A stretch of DNA of 7,940 bases, taken from assembly GCA_030445695.1 (NCBI GenBank), contig JASUTF010000022.1:1-7940 (forward strand). The letters run 5' to 3'. Origin of the DNA: Candidatus Iainarchaeum sp. GTDB taxonomy: Archaea > Iainarchaeota > Iainarchaeia > JAADDC01. The translations under genes were made by a program, and so were the position numbers. The notes under the pieces were generated by a model. The model was not told the origin of the DNA and did not search any database. It saw only the letters and a list, made by a program, of their open reading frames with translations. Below, piece after piece: positions 1 to 4,795 of this stretch (position 1 is its first letter; each line of letters begins with the position of its first letter).

Positions 1-621
1 CCTCTTTACAAAGCCCTCGTGCTCTGAAACCCCCGTAACTGGGCCCAGACGTGCGAGGCGGTCGATGTCGTGGCGCATGATGTTCATGAGGAACGTCTGG
101 ATCTCGTCGTCCAGATTGTGCCCCGTGACGAGGACCGTTGCCCCCATCTCCTTTGCACCCTTGTTGAGGAAGTACCTCCGGAAAACTCCGCAGTACGTGC
201 ATGGTTGATACGGCAGTCTCTTTTCGTGCCCTCTTGTCACAATTTCGTCCAGTGATGCTCCGATTTCGTCCTTGAAAGACAGGATACGGTAGGGGACTTC
301 CCACTCCTCTACCCACTTCTTGAAATCCTTTATCGTTATGGGCCTGTAGCCCTGAATGCCCTCGTCTATGAGTAACGCCTCGACTTCCCAGCCCGGCACC
401 CTTTTTGAGAGGTTCTTCATGTAGTGCAGTGCTGCTAGCGAGTCCTTGCCGCCGGAGACGGCCACAACGATCTTTTCCTTCTTCCCGAACATCCTGTACT
501 TCCGTATGGTCTTTCTGACGCGCCTGTCGAACCATTCCAGAAAGTGCTCTGGACAGTACGCCTTGCCCTCGTATTTGGCAACGTATACTGCTGGTTTTCC
601 ACAGACAGAGCACTTAGCCAC
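1..621 (-). CDS. ncsA/ttuA: tRNA 2-thiolation protein, NcsA/TtuA family (partial, 3' end off window)
   Basis: This ATP-dependent enzyme adenylates a tRNA uridine and replaces its 2-oxygen with sulfur, at U54 for TtuA or U34 for NcsA; the window cannot separate the two. The visible 207 residues show an N-terminal zinc-binding pattern (C4, C7, C23, H26), a PP-loop SGGKDS at 56-61, a CTYC pair at C141/C144 that in the family helps bind the catalytic Fe-S cluster, and GHNLDDE at 167-173. The third cluster cysteine and any C-terminal zinc finger would lie beyond the left edge. The start is GTG at 621, preceded by GGTGGT five nt away, and that site lies inside the codons of the upstream ubiquitin-like gene. 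The two genes overlap by 8 nt, which suggests translational coupling of the enzyme to its sulfur donor. The family call is secure. Confidence 0.93.
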   Translation of the reverse strand, partial: MAKCSVCGKPAVYVAKYEGKAYCPEHFLEWFDRRVRKTIRKYRMFGKKEKIVVAVSGGKDSLAALHYMKNLSKRVPGWEVEALLIDEGIQGYRPITIKDFKKWVEEWEVPYRILSFKDEIGASLDEIVTRGHEKRLPYQPCTYCGVFRRYFLNKGAKEMGATVLVTGHNLDDEIQTFLMNIMRHDIDRLARLGPVTGVSEHEGFVKR

Positions 622-814
622 CTGAAACCACCGGAACGAATGTTATTTCGTCGCTTTCATTTATCTCGTCGTCGGGAGTGACCAGTTTTCCATTCCTGCT
701 CGGCAAATACTCTTCATACGAGATGCCCAATTCACTCATCAATTCTCCAACTGTTTTTGCGCTCGTTTCTACCTCTCTCCATTCCCCGCCCAGTATCCTC
801 CAGCGTATCTTCAT
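614..814 (-). CDS. Ubiquitin-like sulfur carrier (SAMP2/Urm1/TtuB-like, ThiS/MoaD superfamily)
   Basis: This 66-residue beta-grasp protein ends in VVSGG. Such proteins are adenylated by an E1-like enzyme, carry sulfur as a C-terminal thiocarboxylate, and can also be attached to lysines as protein tags. The segment NGKLVTPDDEI followed by DEITFVPVVSGG is typical of SAMP2/Urm1 relatives. I place the start at ATG 814 (MKIRWR) because GAGATGAT lies six nt upstream and the length suits the family; a 16-residue extension to 862 would run into the divergent archease gene. The Gly-Gly codons overlap the GTG start of the thiolation gene, so its most likely job is to supply sulfur for that enzyme. No E1 (UbaA/MoeB) is visible in the window. 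Confidence 0.9.
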   Translation of the reverse strand: MKIRWRILGGEWREVETSAKTVGELMSELGISYEEYLPSRNGKLVTPDDEINESDEITFVPVVSGG

Positions 815-845
815 GCTTTTATCATCTCGCGACCATCTTTTATGC
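815..845. promoter_or_regulatory. Compact divergent promoter with interleaved TATA-like boxes
   Basis: Only 31 nt separate the two divergent start codons. TTTTATC at 817-823 lies 23-29 nt before the archease ATG, and on the minus strand CATAAAAG at 837-844 lies 23-30 nt before the sulfur-carrier ATG. Each box therefore abuts the start of the opposite gene. The archease side has no Shine-Dalgarno site, which fits a leaderless mRNA. The minus-side box is a weak match to the archaeal consensus. Confidence 0.45.
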
Positions 846-1265
846 ATGCCCTTTGAGTTCAAGGATCACGTGGCGGACATCATATTCGTGGCGCACGGGA
901 AAACGCTGGAGGAGCTCCTTGCAGAGGCGGGCAGGGCTTTGTTCGCAGCGATGCTCGATATTGACAGGGTACAGCCCGTTGTGCAGACCTACTTTACCGT
1001 GGAGGGAAAGGACGAGGAGGATCTGCTCTACAACTTTCTGGAGGAACTCCTTGTCTACAAGGATGCCGACTCGCTTGCCTTTTCGCGTTTCGACGTTTCT
1101 GTCCGTCCTGAGAACGGAAAAATGATTGCTGAGGTCGTTGCAGAGGGCGAGAAGATTTCCCCCGAGCATAACCCCCGTGCAGACGTGAAGGCCATTTCCT
1201 GGCACGGTTTCCGCGTTTGGCGGGACGAGAAAGGATATCACGCAGAGGTGCTGCTTGACCTTTAG
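846..1265 (+). CDS. Archease (RtcB tRNA ligase activator)
   Basis: Archease helps the RtcB RNA ligase become guanylylated and turn over, so it supports joining of tRNA exons after intron removal. The 139-residue product matches the family length. It shows the N-terminal FKDHVAD segment (D7, H8, D11) expected at the metal site, GKTLEELLAEAGRALF, the strongly conserved EEDLLYNFLEELL at 57-69, VKAISWHGF at 114-122, and a C-terminal VLLDL. I chose ATG 846 over an upstream in-frame ATG at 678 because homology begins at MPFEF and the upstream part is antisense to the sulfur-carrier gene. The ferredoxin gene follows 38 nt downstream with its own promoter. RtcB is not in the window. Confidence 0.93.
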   Translation: MPFEFKDHVADIIFVAHGKTLEELLAEAGRALFAAMLDIDRVQPVVQTYFTVEGKDEEDLLYNFLEELLVYKDADSLAFSRFDVSVRPENGKMIAEVVAEGEKISPEHNPRADVKAISWHGFRVWRDEKGYHAEVLLDL

Positions 1266-1266
1266 G

Positions 1267-1300
1267 TTTAAATGTTCGGTGTCCATATCCATACGGTGAT
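1267..1300 (+). promoter_or_regulatory. TATA box and Shine-Dalgarno site of the ferredoxin gene
   Basis: TTTAAAT at 1267-1273 is a good archaeal TATA element just after the archease stop codon. A start site about 26 nt downstream would give a leader of only some 8 nt. GGTGAT at 1295-1300 matches the anti-Shine-Dalgarno sequence but stands only 3 nt before the ATG. Confidence 0.5.
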
Positions 1301-1303
1301 CGC

Positions 1304-1495
1304 ATGAAGGTTCACGTGAATAAGGACACGTGCATCGGCTGTGGCGTCTGCGTCGCTCTTGCACCAAAGTACTTCAAGCTCGACACGGACGGCAAGTCCG
1401 TCGCTATAAAGGAAGAGGTTGACGCGGGCGACGAGGAAACCGTGAAGAACGCAGCCATGTCCTGCCCGACGCAGTCCATCATCATCGAGGAGTGA
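1304..1495 (+). CDS. Single-cluster [4Fe-4S] ferredoxin
   Basis: This 63-residue cytoplasmic electron carrier has the pattern C10-x2-C13-x2-C16 (CIGCGVC) and a fourth ligand at C54 followed by proline (SCPTQSI), which together hold one [4Fe-4S] cluster. The second position is Cys; the aspartate found in some hyperthermophile ferredoxins is absent. No further cysteines are present, so a second cluster or a disulfide is excluded. The family length is about 60-65 residues. The last 14 nt overlap the 3' end of the convergent YggU-type gene. Its partner is unknown; an inference is that it could feed electrons to Fe-S enzymes encoded nearby such as Dph2 or NcsA/TtuA, but small ferredoxins are general carriers. 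Confidence 0.93.
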   Translation: MKVHVNKDTCIGCGVCVALAPKYFKLDTDGKSVAIKEEVDAGDEETVKNAAMSCPTQSIIIEE

Positions 1496-1703
1496 TTGCC
1501 ACCACTTTTTCCCTGCTTTTCCCCCCTCTAACAATGCGTATCGCATTCTTCTTTACTCCGAAGTGCTTTGCCAGAATCTCAATCAGGCGTTTGTTGGCCT
1601 TTCCCTCCACCGCTGGCGCATCCACCCATATCTTCAGCCCGTTTTCCGTTTCTTCGACCTTCGCCCTCTTTGCGTTTGGCACGACGCGGACAAGGAGTTG
1701 CAT
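1482..1703 (-). CDS. DUF167 / YggU family protein (UPF0235)
   Basis: This 73-residue protein belongs to the small YggU/DUF167 family, whose function is not established. Diagnostic features are the VRVVPNAKRAKVE start, the central DAPAVEGKANKRLIEILAKHFGV (residues 28-50), and IRIVRGGKSREKVV near the end. The length suits the family. The ATG at 1703 has no clear Shine-Dalgarno site, but TTTAAATA on the minus strand at 1723-1730 lies 20-27 nt upstream, so a leaderless transcript is likely. The gene ends inside the ferredoxin gene on the other strand (14-nt tail-to-tail overlap) and starts head to head with an sRNA gene. Confidence 0.9.
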   Translation of the reverse strand: MQLLVRVVPNAKRAKVEETENGLKIWVDAPAVEGKANKRLIEILAKHFGVKKNAIRIVRGGKSREKVVAITPR

Positions 1704-1730
1704 ATTATAACCCTTTTGTACGTATTTAAA
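1703..1730. promoter_or_regulatory. Divergent promoter between the YggU gene and C/D sRNA A
   Basis: TTTAAATA on the minus strand (1723-1730) is a strong TATA element for the YggU gene. TATTATAA on the plus strand (1703-1710) lies about 25 nt before the predicted 5' end of sRNA A. The two boxes sit back to back, each touching the start of the other transcript, as at 815-845. Confidence 0.5.
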
Positions 1731-1786
1731 CGGGATGATGATTCTTCACCTATCTGAGTCGTGATGAGCTCTGGGGTAACTGACCT
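1731..1786 (+). ncRNA. C/D box guide sRNA A
   Basis: Box C ATGATGA 1735-1741, a 12-nt D' guide 1742-1753, box D' CTGA 1754-1757, a 3-nt spacer, box C' GTGATGA 1761-1767, a 12-nt D guide 1768-1779, box D CTGA 1780-1783. All four boxes are perfect, and the 12-nt inter-box spacing is that of archaeal sRNAs directing 2'-O-methylation with fibrillarin, Nop5 and L7Ae. The closing stem is short (GGG before C, CC after D). By the rule of the fifth nucleotide upstream of D or D', each guide picks one target base; I did not assign an rRNA or tRNA target. Confidence 0.85.
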
Positions 1787-1790
1787 TTAA
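1786..1790 (+). promoter_or_regulatory. Possible TATA box of C/D sRNA B
   Basis: TTTAA at 1786-1790 lies about 25 nt before the G-rich 5' stem of sRNA B. It is a short, weak match and rests mainly on its distance. Confidence 0.3.
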
Positions 1791-1811
1791 TGTTCTTCTT
1801 CCTCCTTTTAC

Positions 1812-1871
1812 GGGGGATGATGAATCGGACGTTCCACGGAACGGATGACGATTCTGTTACCCCCTGACCCC
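1812..1871 (+). ncRNA. C/D box guide sRNA B (degenerate internal boxes)
   Basis: Box C ATGATGA 1817-1823 and box D CTGA 1864-1867 are perfect, and GGGG 1813-1816 pairs with CCCC 1868-1871 to close the molecule. The internal motifs each differ by one base: D' CGGA at 1837-1840 and C' ATGACGA at 1845-1851, separated by 4 nt. The guides are 13 nt (1824-1836) and 12 nt (1852-1863). The D guide keeps the standard spacing and is probably functional; the D' guide is less certain. It lies 28 nt downstream of sRNA A on the same strand. No target was assigned. Confidence 0.75.
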
Positions 1872-1880
1872 TTGTTCTCT

Positions 1881-1938
1881 CCGGTCAGCCGCGCCCTACA
1901 TCATCATATTTCAGACAAGGCCGAATTCATCATCCCGT
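1881..1938 (-). ncRNA. C/D box guide sRNA C
   Basis: Read on the minus strand: box C ATGATGA 1933-1927, a 12-nt D' guide 1926-1915, D' CTGA 1914-1911, a 3-nt spacer, C' ATGATGA 1907-1901, a 12-nt D guide 1900-1889, box D CTGA 1888-1885. All boxes are perfect. The closing stem is weak (CGGG against CCGG with a mismatch). It lies 10 nt downstream of sRNA D on the same strand and tail to tail with sRNA B. No clear T-rich terminator follows. No target was assigned. Confidence 0.85.
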
Positions 1939-1948
1939 AATGTTTTCT

Positions 1949-2010
1949 GGGCGGTCAGTCGTAAAAAATCATCACAACCTTCAGCATTGGACTCAATCAT
2001 CATTCCGCCC
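1949..2010 (-). ncRNA. C/D box guide sRNA D
   Basis: Read on the minus strand: GGGCGG 2010-2005 and CCGCCC 1954-1949 form a perfect 6-bp closing stem. Inside are box C ATGATGA 2003-1997, a 12-nt D' guide 1996-1985, D' CTGA 1984-1981, a 5-nt spacer, C' GTGATGA 1975-1969, a 10-nt D guide 1968-1959 with a run of six T, and D CTGA 1958-1955. The gene starts 11 nt after the 3' end of tRNA-Ser, too close for a promoter of its own outside the tRNA. Co-transcription with the tRNA is therefore the simplest reading. No target was assigned. Confidence 0.87.
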
Positions 2011-2021
2011 TTGCTTTTGAG

Positions 2022-2107
2022 CGCCGGGGAGGGGATTTGAACCCCTGCGGGCCAAACGGCCCACCGGATCTCAAGTCCGGCCCCTTAGACCACTCGGGCA
2101 CCCCGGC
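2022..2107 (-). tRNA. tRNA-Ser (anticodon UGA)
   Basis: The 7-bp acceptor stem GCCGGGG/CCCCGGC is perfect. The D stem CCC/GGG, the anticodon stem CCGGA/TCCGG and the T arm AGGGG-TTCAAAT-CCCCT are intact. The anticodon loop CTTGAGA gives UGA, reading UCA. The long variable arm (GGGCC-GTTT-GGCCC) and discriminator G73 support serine and argue against leucine. CCA is not encoded, and no intron is present. The gene begins 12 nt after the stop codon of the 367-aa protein gene and is followed 11 nt later by sRNA D. Confidence 0.96.
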
Positions 2108-2119
2108 GTGTGCAGATGA

Positions 2120-3223
2120 TTATATGCCCAGTCGCTTTTTTAGGTGGTTTCGCCCGCTGGGTGGCAGGTAGCGTGCTATGTTTTCGAATAACTTTGCCGC
2201 TGCCCTTTCAGGGCCGTGCTCTCCAATGTACCTGTCAAAGTTGAGGATCTCCTGTTTTATCTTATCGGCATCTTTGCTTTTGAACCCCCTGTTGAGTGCC
2301 TTCTTGGCCTTGGGCAGTGTTTCTGCGAGGGTTGCGTATGCGTAGAGTGCGTTTATGTCGTCCCTTTCTATGGCCCTGTTTGCGTTCCGTATGAACTCCT
2401 CCTGTATATCCTCTGGCAGGTGCCTTGCGTTCTTGACTACTGTCTGCCACAGGTTGTACTTTGTTGTGGTTAGGAACTTTTTTCCGTAAAACACGAACCT
2501 GTTCTTCTTCATGTGCGTGTCGATGTCCTTCTGAATCCATTTCATTTCGTTTGGCAGCCCCACCGCAAGAATGAGTGGTTTAACATCTACGATGAACCCC
2601 TTGCTCTTCAGGAAGTTGAAGAATTCAGCCCAAACCCTTGCCTTGTGCTCTATCCTGCGGTGGTTGGACGTGAGCACTTCCCCTATCCTGAATGTTATCT
2701 GGTTGTCCAGCACGTTTATGCCCAGAAGGTCGAAGTCCGTAAGCGTCCTTTTCTCTTCCACGCCGTTCTCTCCGTTCTTCTCAATCATAACGCCCACGTC
2801 GTCGAATATGTGGTGGTTCTCGTTCAGGAGGGCTGCCGCAAGTGCGTATTTGCCGTATAATTCCTTTGGTGGCCCGTGGTGAAGCGTTACGCCCTTTATT
2901 TTTGGGAGTCGCTTCGTGTCGCTCTTTTTGTAGTTGAGCGGGAAGTGCAGGAGATATTTCTCTTTTTCGTCCCCTATGGCGAGGTTTACGGCACCGTGTT
3001 CCGCCTTCTCTTCAAAGTATGTGCGAAGTTCCCGCATGAAGTTCAGCACCCTAGGGAACTCCCACACGTCCCTGAGTTCCATGTGCACGTCTATGTAAGG
3101 GCCATATTTCGTCGATTTTTTGGGTCTGACTGCCTTTATTTTCACGCCGTGACGCTTCGCAATGTCGCGTATGACCATTTCGTGTTCCAGCATCTTCCTT
3201 CTCTGCCCTATGCCTCTCCCCAT
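2120..3223 (-). CDS. Unrecognised 367-aa protein, last protein gene of the operon
   Basis: I do not recognise this family. There is no signal peptide or membrane segment, and the protein is basic and probably cytoplasmic. Residues 60-75 form an amphipathic helix. Residues 161-210 run TDFDLLGINV, a strand ending in IGEVLTS (E182), then a long helix, which resembles the core layout of PD-(D/E)XK nucleases; the expected E-x-K lysine is missing, so this is only a weak hint. Residues 262-367 look wholly helical and end in a basic tail, KKRLGI. The start is uncertain. ATG 3223 overlaps the dph2 end by 16 nt and abuts GGAGGT with no spacing, while ATG 3193 (M11) would leave a 14-nt gap after dph2. 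It follows dph2, suggesting a linked translation-related role, but no function is assigned. Confidence 0.8.
   Translation of the reverse strand: MGRGIGQRRKMLEHEMVIRDIAKRHGVKIKAVRPKKSTKYGPYIDVHMELRDVWEFPRVLNFMRELRTYFEEKAEHGAVNLAIGDEKEKYLLHFPLNYKKSDTKRLPKIKGVTLHHGPPKELYGKYALAAALLNENHHIFDDVGVMIEKNGENGVEEKRTLTDFDLLGINVLDNQITFRIGEVLTSNHRRIEHKARVWAEFFNFLKSKGFIVDVKPLILAVGLPNEMKWIQKDIDTHMKKNRFVFYGKKFLTTTKYNLWQTVVKNARHLPEDIQEEFIRNANRAIERDDINALYAYATLAETLPKAKKALNRGFKSKDADKIKQEILNFDRYIGEHGPERAAAKLFENIARYLPPSGRNHLKKRLGI
2135..2142 (-). promoter_or_regulatory. Possible TATA box of tRNA-Ser
   Basis: On the minus strand CTAAAAAAG lies 28-35 nt before the tRNA 5' end, inside the last codons of the preceding protein gene. 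It would allow a leader of about 6 nt. The alternative is processing of the tRNA from the operon mRNA. Confidence 0.3.
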
Positions 3224-4134
3224 ACCTCCATCGCCTCCGCCACCGTCAGCACAGGCTTTTTGAATCTTGTATAGTCATCTATGGGCACCCGTGGACATCC
3301 GGTGAACACGTAAGCGTCGTAGGGCATGCCTTCGACGTATTCTGGATAGAAGTAGTCGCAGACGAGTATATCTACCTTTACTCCTGCCTTTCGGATGACC
3401 TCCGCAACTCTTTCCGCCACGTCGGCATACATCTGACCCTTCTTCGTTGTTATAACAACGCCCACACGTTTTGCCTCCCTTGCAAGCATCTTCGCGGCCT
3501 CTCTCTGGCGGATGTATTTGTCTACGTGTGGTTCCACGTCTATGAGCTTCCCCGCCGGTGTGAGGATATACGTCCTTCTCCCCGTCTGCATTCTTGCCAG
3601 AACGCCGTGGAATATGCCATCTGTTATGATCACGTTCACGTCTGCATCCACGTTGCACGCACCCGGGTCACAGCCCAGCACCTGCCCCTCTTCCGTTGCC
3701 AGGACCCCCCGCCCGATAACGATCTTATCTCCCAACCTTTTCTTAATCTCCTTCAGGTATGGCAGGTACTGAACCGTTGTGCAGAGGGCAATTTTTCCCT
3801 CGACCTTTTTCAGCGCAGTAACAATCTTCTCAACGTCTAGTTCCAGCGTGATTGGAACGTAAATGACCGGAATTTCCGTTTTTGTTATTCGTCCAAATCG
3901 GTTGTGCCCAAAATGGATAAGAACGTCTGCCCCCAGTTTCCTCGCTTCCCCATCCTTCAAATCGCAGGCACCGAAGTTCGGGTCGATAAAGAGAAAAACG
4001 TTCTTTGCCCTCCTCTTGTGGAGCGCGTCGATGATCCGGTCTGCATACTGCTTCAGCCCCTCCGGAATCTGGACAGCAACGACTTTACCTTCTACCTCTA
4101 TTTTTTTTATGGTGCTCTCCAACCGCTCTATCAC
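3208..4134 (-). CDS. dph2: Dph2, diphthamide synthase subunit (archaeal homodimer type)
   Basis: Archaeal Dph2 is a [4Fe-4S] radical enzyme that transfers the 3-amino-3-carboxypropyl group of S-adenosylmethionine to a histidine of elongation factor 2, the first step of diphthamide synthesis. The 308-residue protein has three cysteines in the expected cluster contexts: C57 (NFGACDL), C155 (VLGCDPGAC) and C280 (FTGCPRVPIDDY). The N-terminal segment VAVQIPEGLKQYA at 19-31 is also typical. The extra C160 is not expected to be a ligand. The length is slightly below the usual 330-340. The start is GTG 4134. Its Shine-Dalgarno site GGTGAT (4138-4143) contains the stop codon of the upstream gene, so translation is probably coupled. 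Confidence 0.94.
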   Translation of the reverse strand: MIERLESTIKKIEVEGKVVAVQIPEGLKQYADRIIDALHKRRAKNVFLFIDPNFGACDLKDGEARKLGADVLIHFGHNRFGRITKTEIPVIYVPITLELDVEKIVTALKKVEGKIALCTTVQYLPYLKEIKKRLGDKIVIGRGVLATEEGQVLGCDPGACNVDADVNVIITDGIFHGVLARMQTGRRTYILTPAGKLIDVEPHVDKYIRQREAAKMLAREAKRVGVVITTKKGQMYADVAERVAEVIRKAGVKVDILVCDYFYPEYVEGMPYDAYVFTGCPRVPIDDYTRFKKPVLTVAEAMEVWGEA

Positions 4135-4138
4135 AGAA

Positions 4139-4771
4139 TCACCGCTCGTGGAAGATCCGATACCTTTTCTTCATTAGACCCTCGAGCCGCTTCGGCTCGT
4201 GGATTGAGGATTCCAGTTCGTTCAGGCGTTCATGAACATCTGACGGCGTGCCTATGCCCTGCTTTGATGTGTGGTATAGGGCCATCCACGCCAGCGTTTT
4301 GTGCTCCTCCTTTTCGAGCGATGAGATTTTCGCTGCGATTCTTTTTAGCTGGTCTATGTGTTCCGGGGTCGAAATGGTCGTTCCTGCTGTCCGGAGCGCC
4401 ATGCGTGCCCATGGGTGATCACGGTATCTGTGGTAGAGTTCCACGAACTCCGCGAACTTTCGGATGTCTTCGGGGGTATGCTTAGGAGACCTGTGCTCCA
4501 GTTCCTTCACGTACCGATCGAAAGCAGACGAAATGAGCTCCTTCTCAAATTCCCTCCACTCATTGTTCGCTATTGTATCGTGCACAGAAAAGATTGCCCT
4601 TGCCTTTTCCAGATCTATGTCCTCACTGGCTGTGGCTCTCAGCGCCTTTATTATCTTCCCGCTCCTTTTGCTAAGTTCCACGATTTCCTTCAGGGTTCTC
4701 ACGAACTCCTCAAATCCTCCACCGCCCTTTCGCGTGCGTTTTGCTATCGCACTCATGGATACGTTCTGCAT
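4139..4771 (-). CDS. Unrecognised 210-aa helical protein upstream of dph2
   Basis: I do not recognise this protein. It is rich in Glu, Lys and Arg and predicted from composition to be almost entirely alpha-helical, without cysteines, membrane segments or a signal peptide. A basic, glycine-containing N-terminus (AKRTRKGGGGFEEF, residues 9-22) precedes charged helices, and the end is strongly basic (KKRYRIFHER). Such features would suit an RNA- or ribosome-binding protein, but that is inference. ATG 4771 is preceded by GGAGTGGT with 6-nt spacing; the internal ATG at 4756 lacks one. It lies 24 nt after the methyltransferase gene, and its stop codon is part of the dph2 ribosome-binding site, 4 nt before that gene. 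Confidence 0.82.
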   Translation of the reverse strand: MQNVSMSAIAKRTRKGGGGFEEFVRTLKEIVELSKRSGKIIKALRATASEDIDLEKARAIFSVHDTIANNEWREFEKELISSAFDRYVKELEHRSPKHTPEDIRKFAEFVELYHRYRDHPWARMALRTAGTTISTPEHIDQLKRIAAKISSLEKEEHKTLAWMALYHTSKQGIGTPSDVHERLNELESSIHEPKRLEGLMKKRYRIFHER

Positions 4772-4795
4772 GTAATTACCACTCCTTCAGGGTTT

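Noticed and set aside
678-845. A 56-residue N-terminal extension of archease.
   Set aside because: It is antisense to the sulfur-carrier gene and lacks homology; family similarity begins at ATG 846.
840-1367. Long open frames antisense to archease and other genes.
   Set aside because: They are shadows of well-supported genes, with no family resemblance and no start signals.
1824-1836. A 23S rRNA target for the D' guide of sRNA B, based on recalled similarity to a GGAACGTC-like segment.
   Set aside because: The match was short and from memory, and this organism's rRNA is not in the window.
1808-1941. A 20-nt inverted repeat about 90 nt apart, like the ends of a small mobile element or a long hairpin.
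   Set aside because: The arms are the 5' ends of sRNA B and sRNA C in opposite orientation, and no target-site duplication flanks them.
1704-2021. A CRISPR array, suggested by the repeated GATGATG/CATCATC motifs.
   Set aside because: The repeats are 7-nt C and C' boxes with fixed spacing to CTGA boxes, not direct repeats of 24-37 nt.
2022-2107. The minus-strand tRNA as tRNA-Leu, because of its long variable arm.
   Set aside because: The anticodon is UGA and the discriminator is G73, both serine.
2118-2126. Minus-strand CATATAATC as the tRNA-Ser TATA box.
   Set aside because: It is centred only about 15 nt before the tRNA 5' end, which would place the transcription start inside the tRNA.
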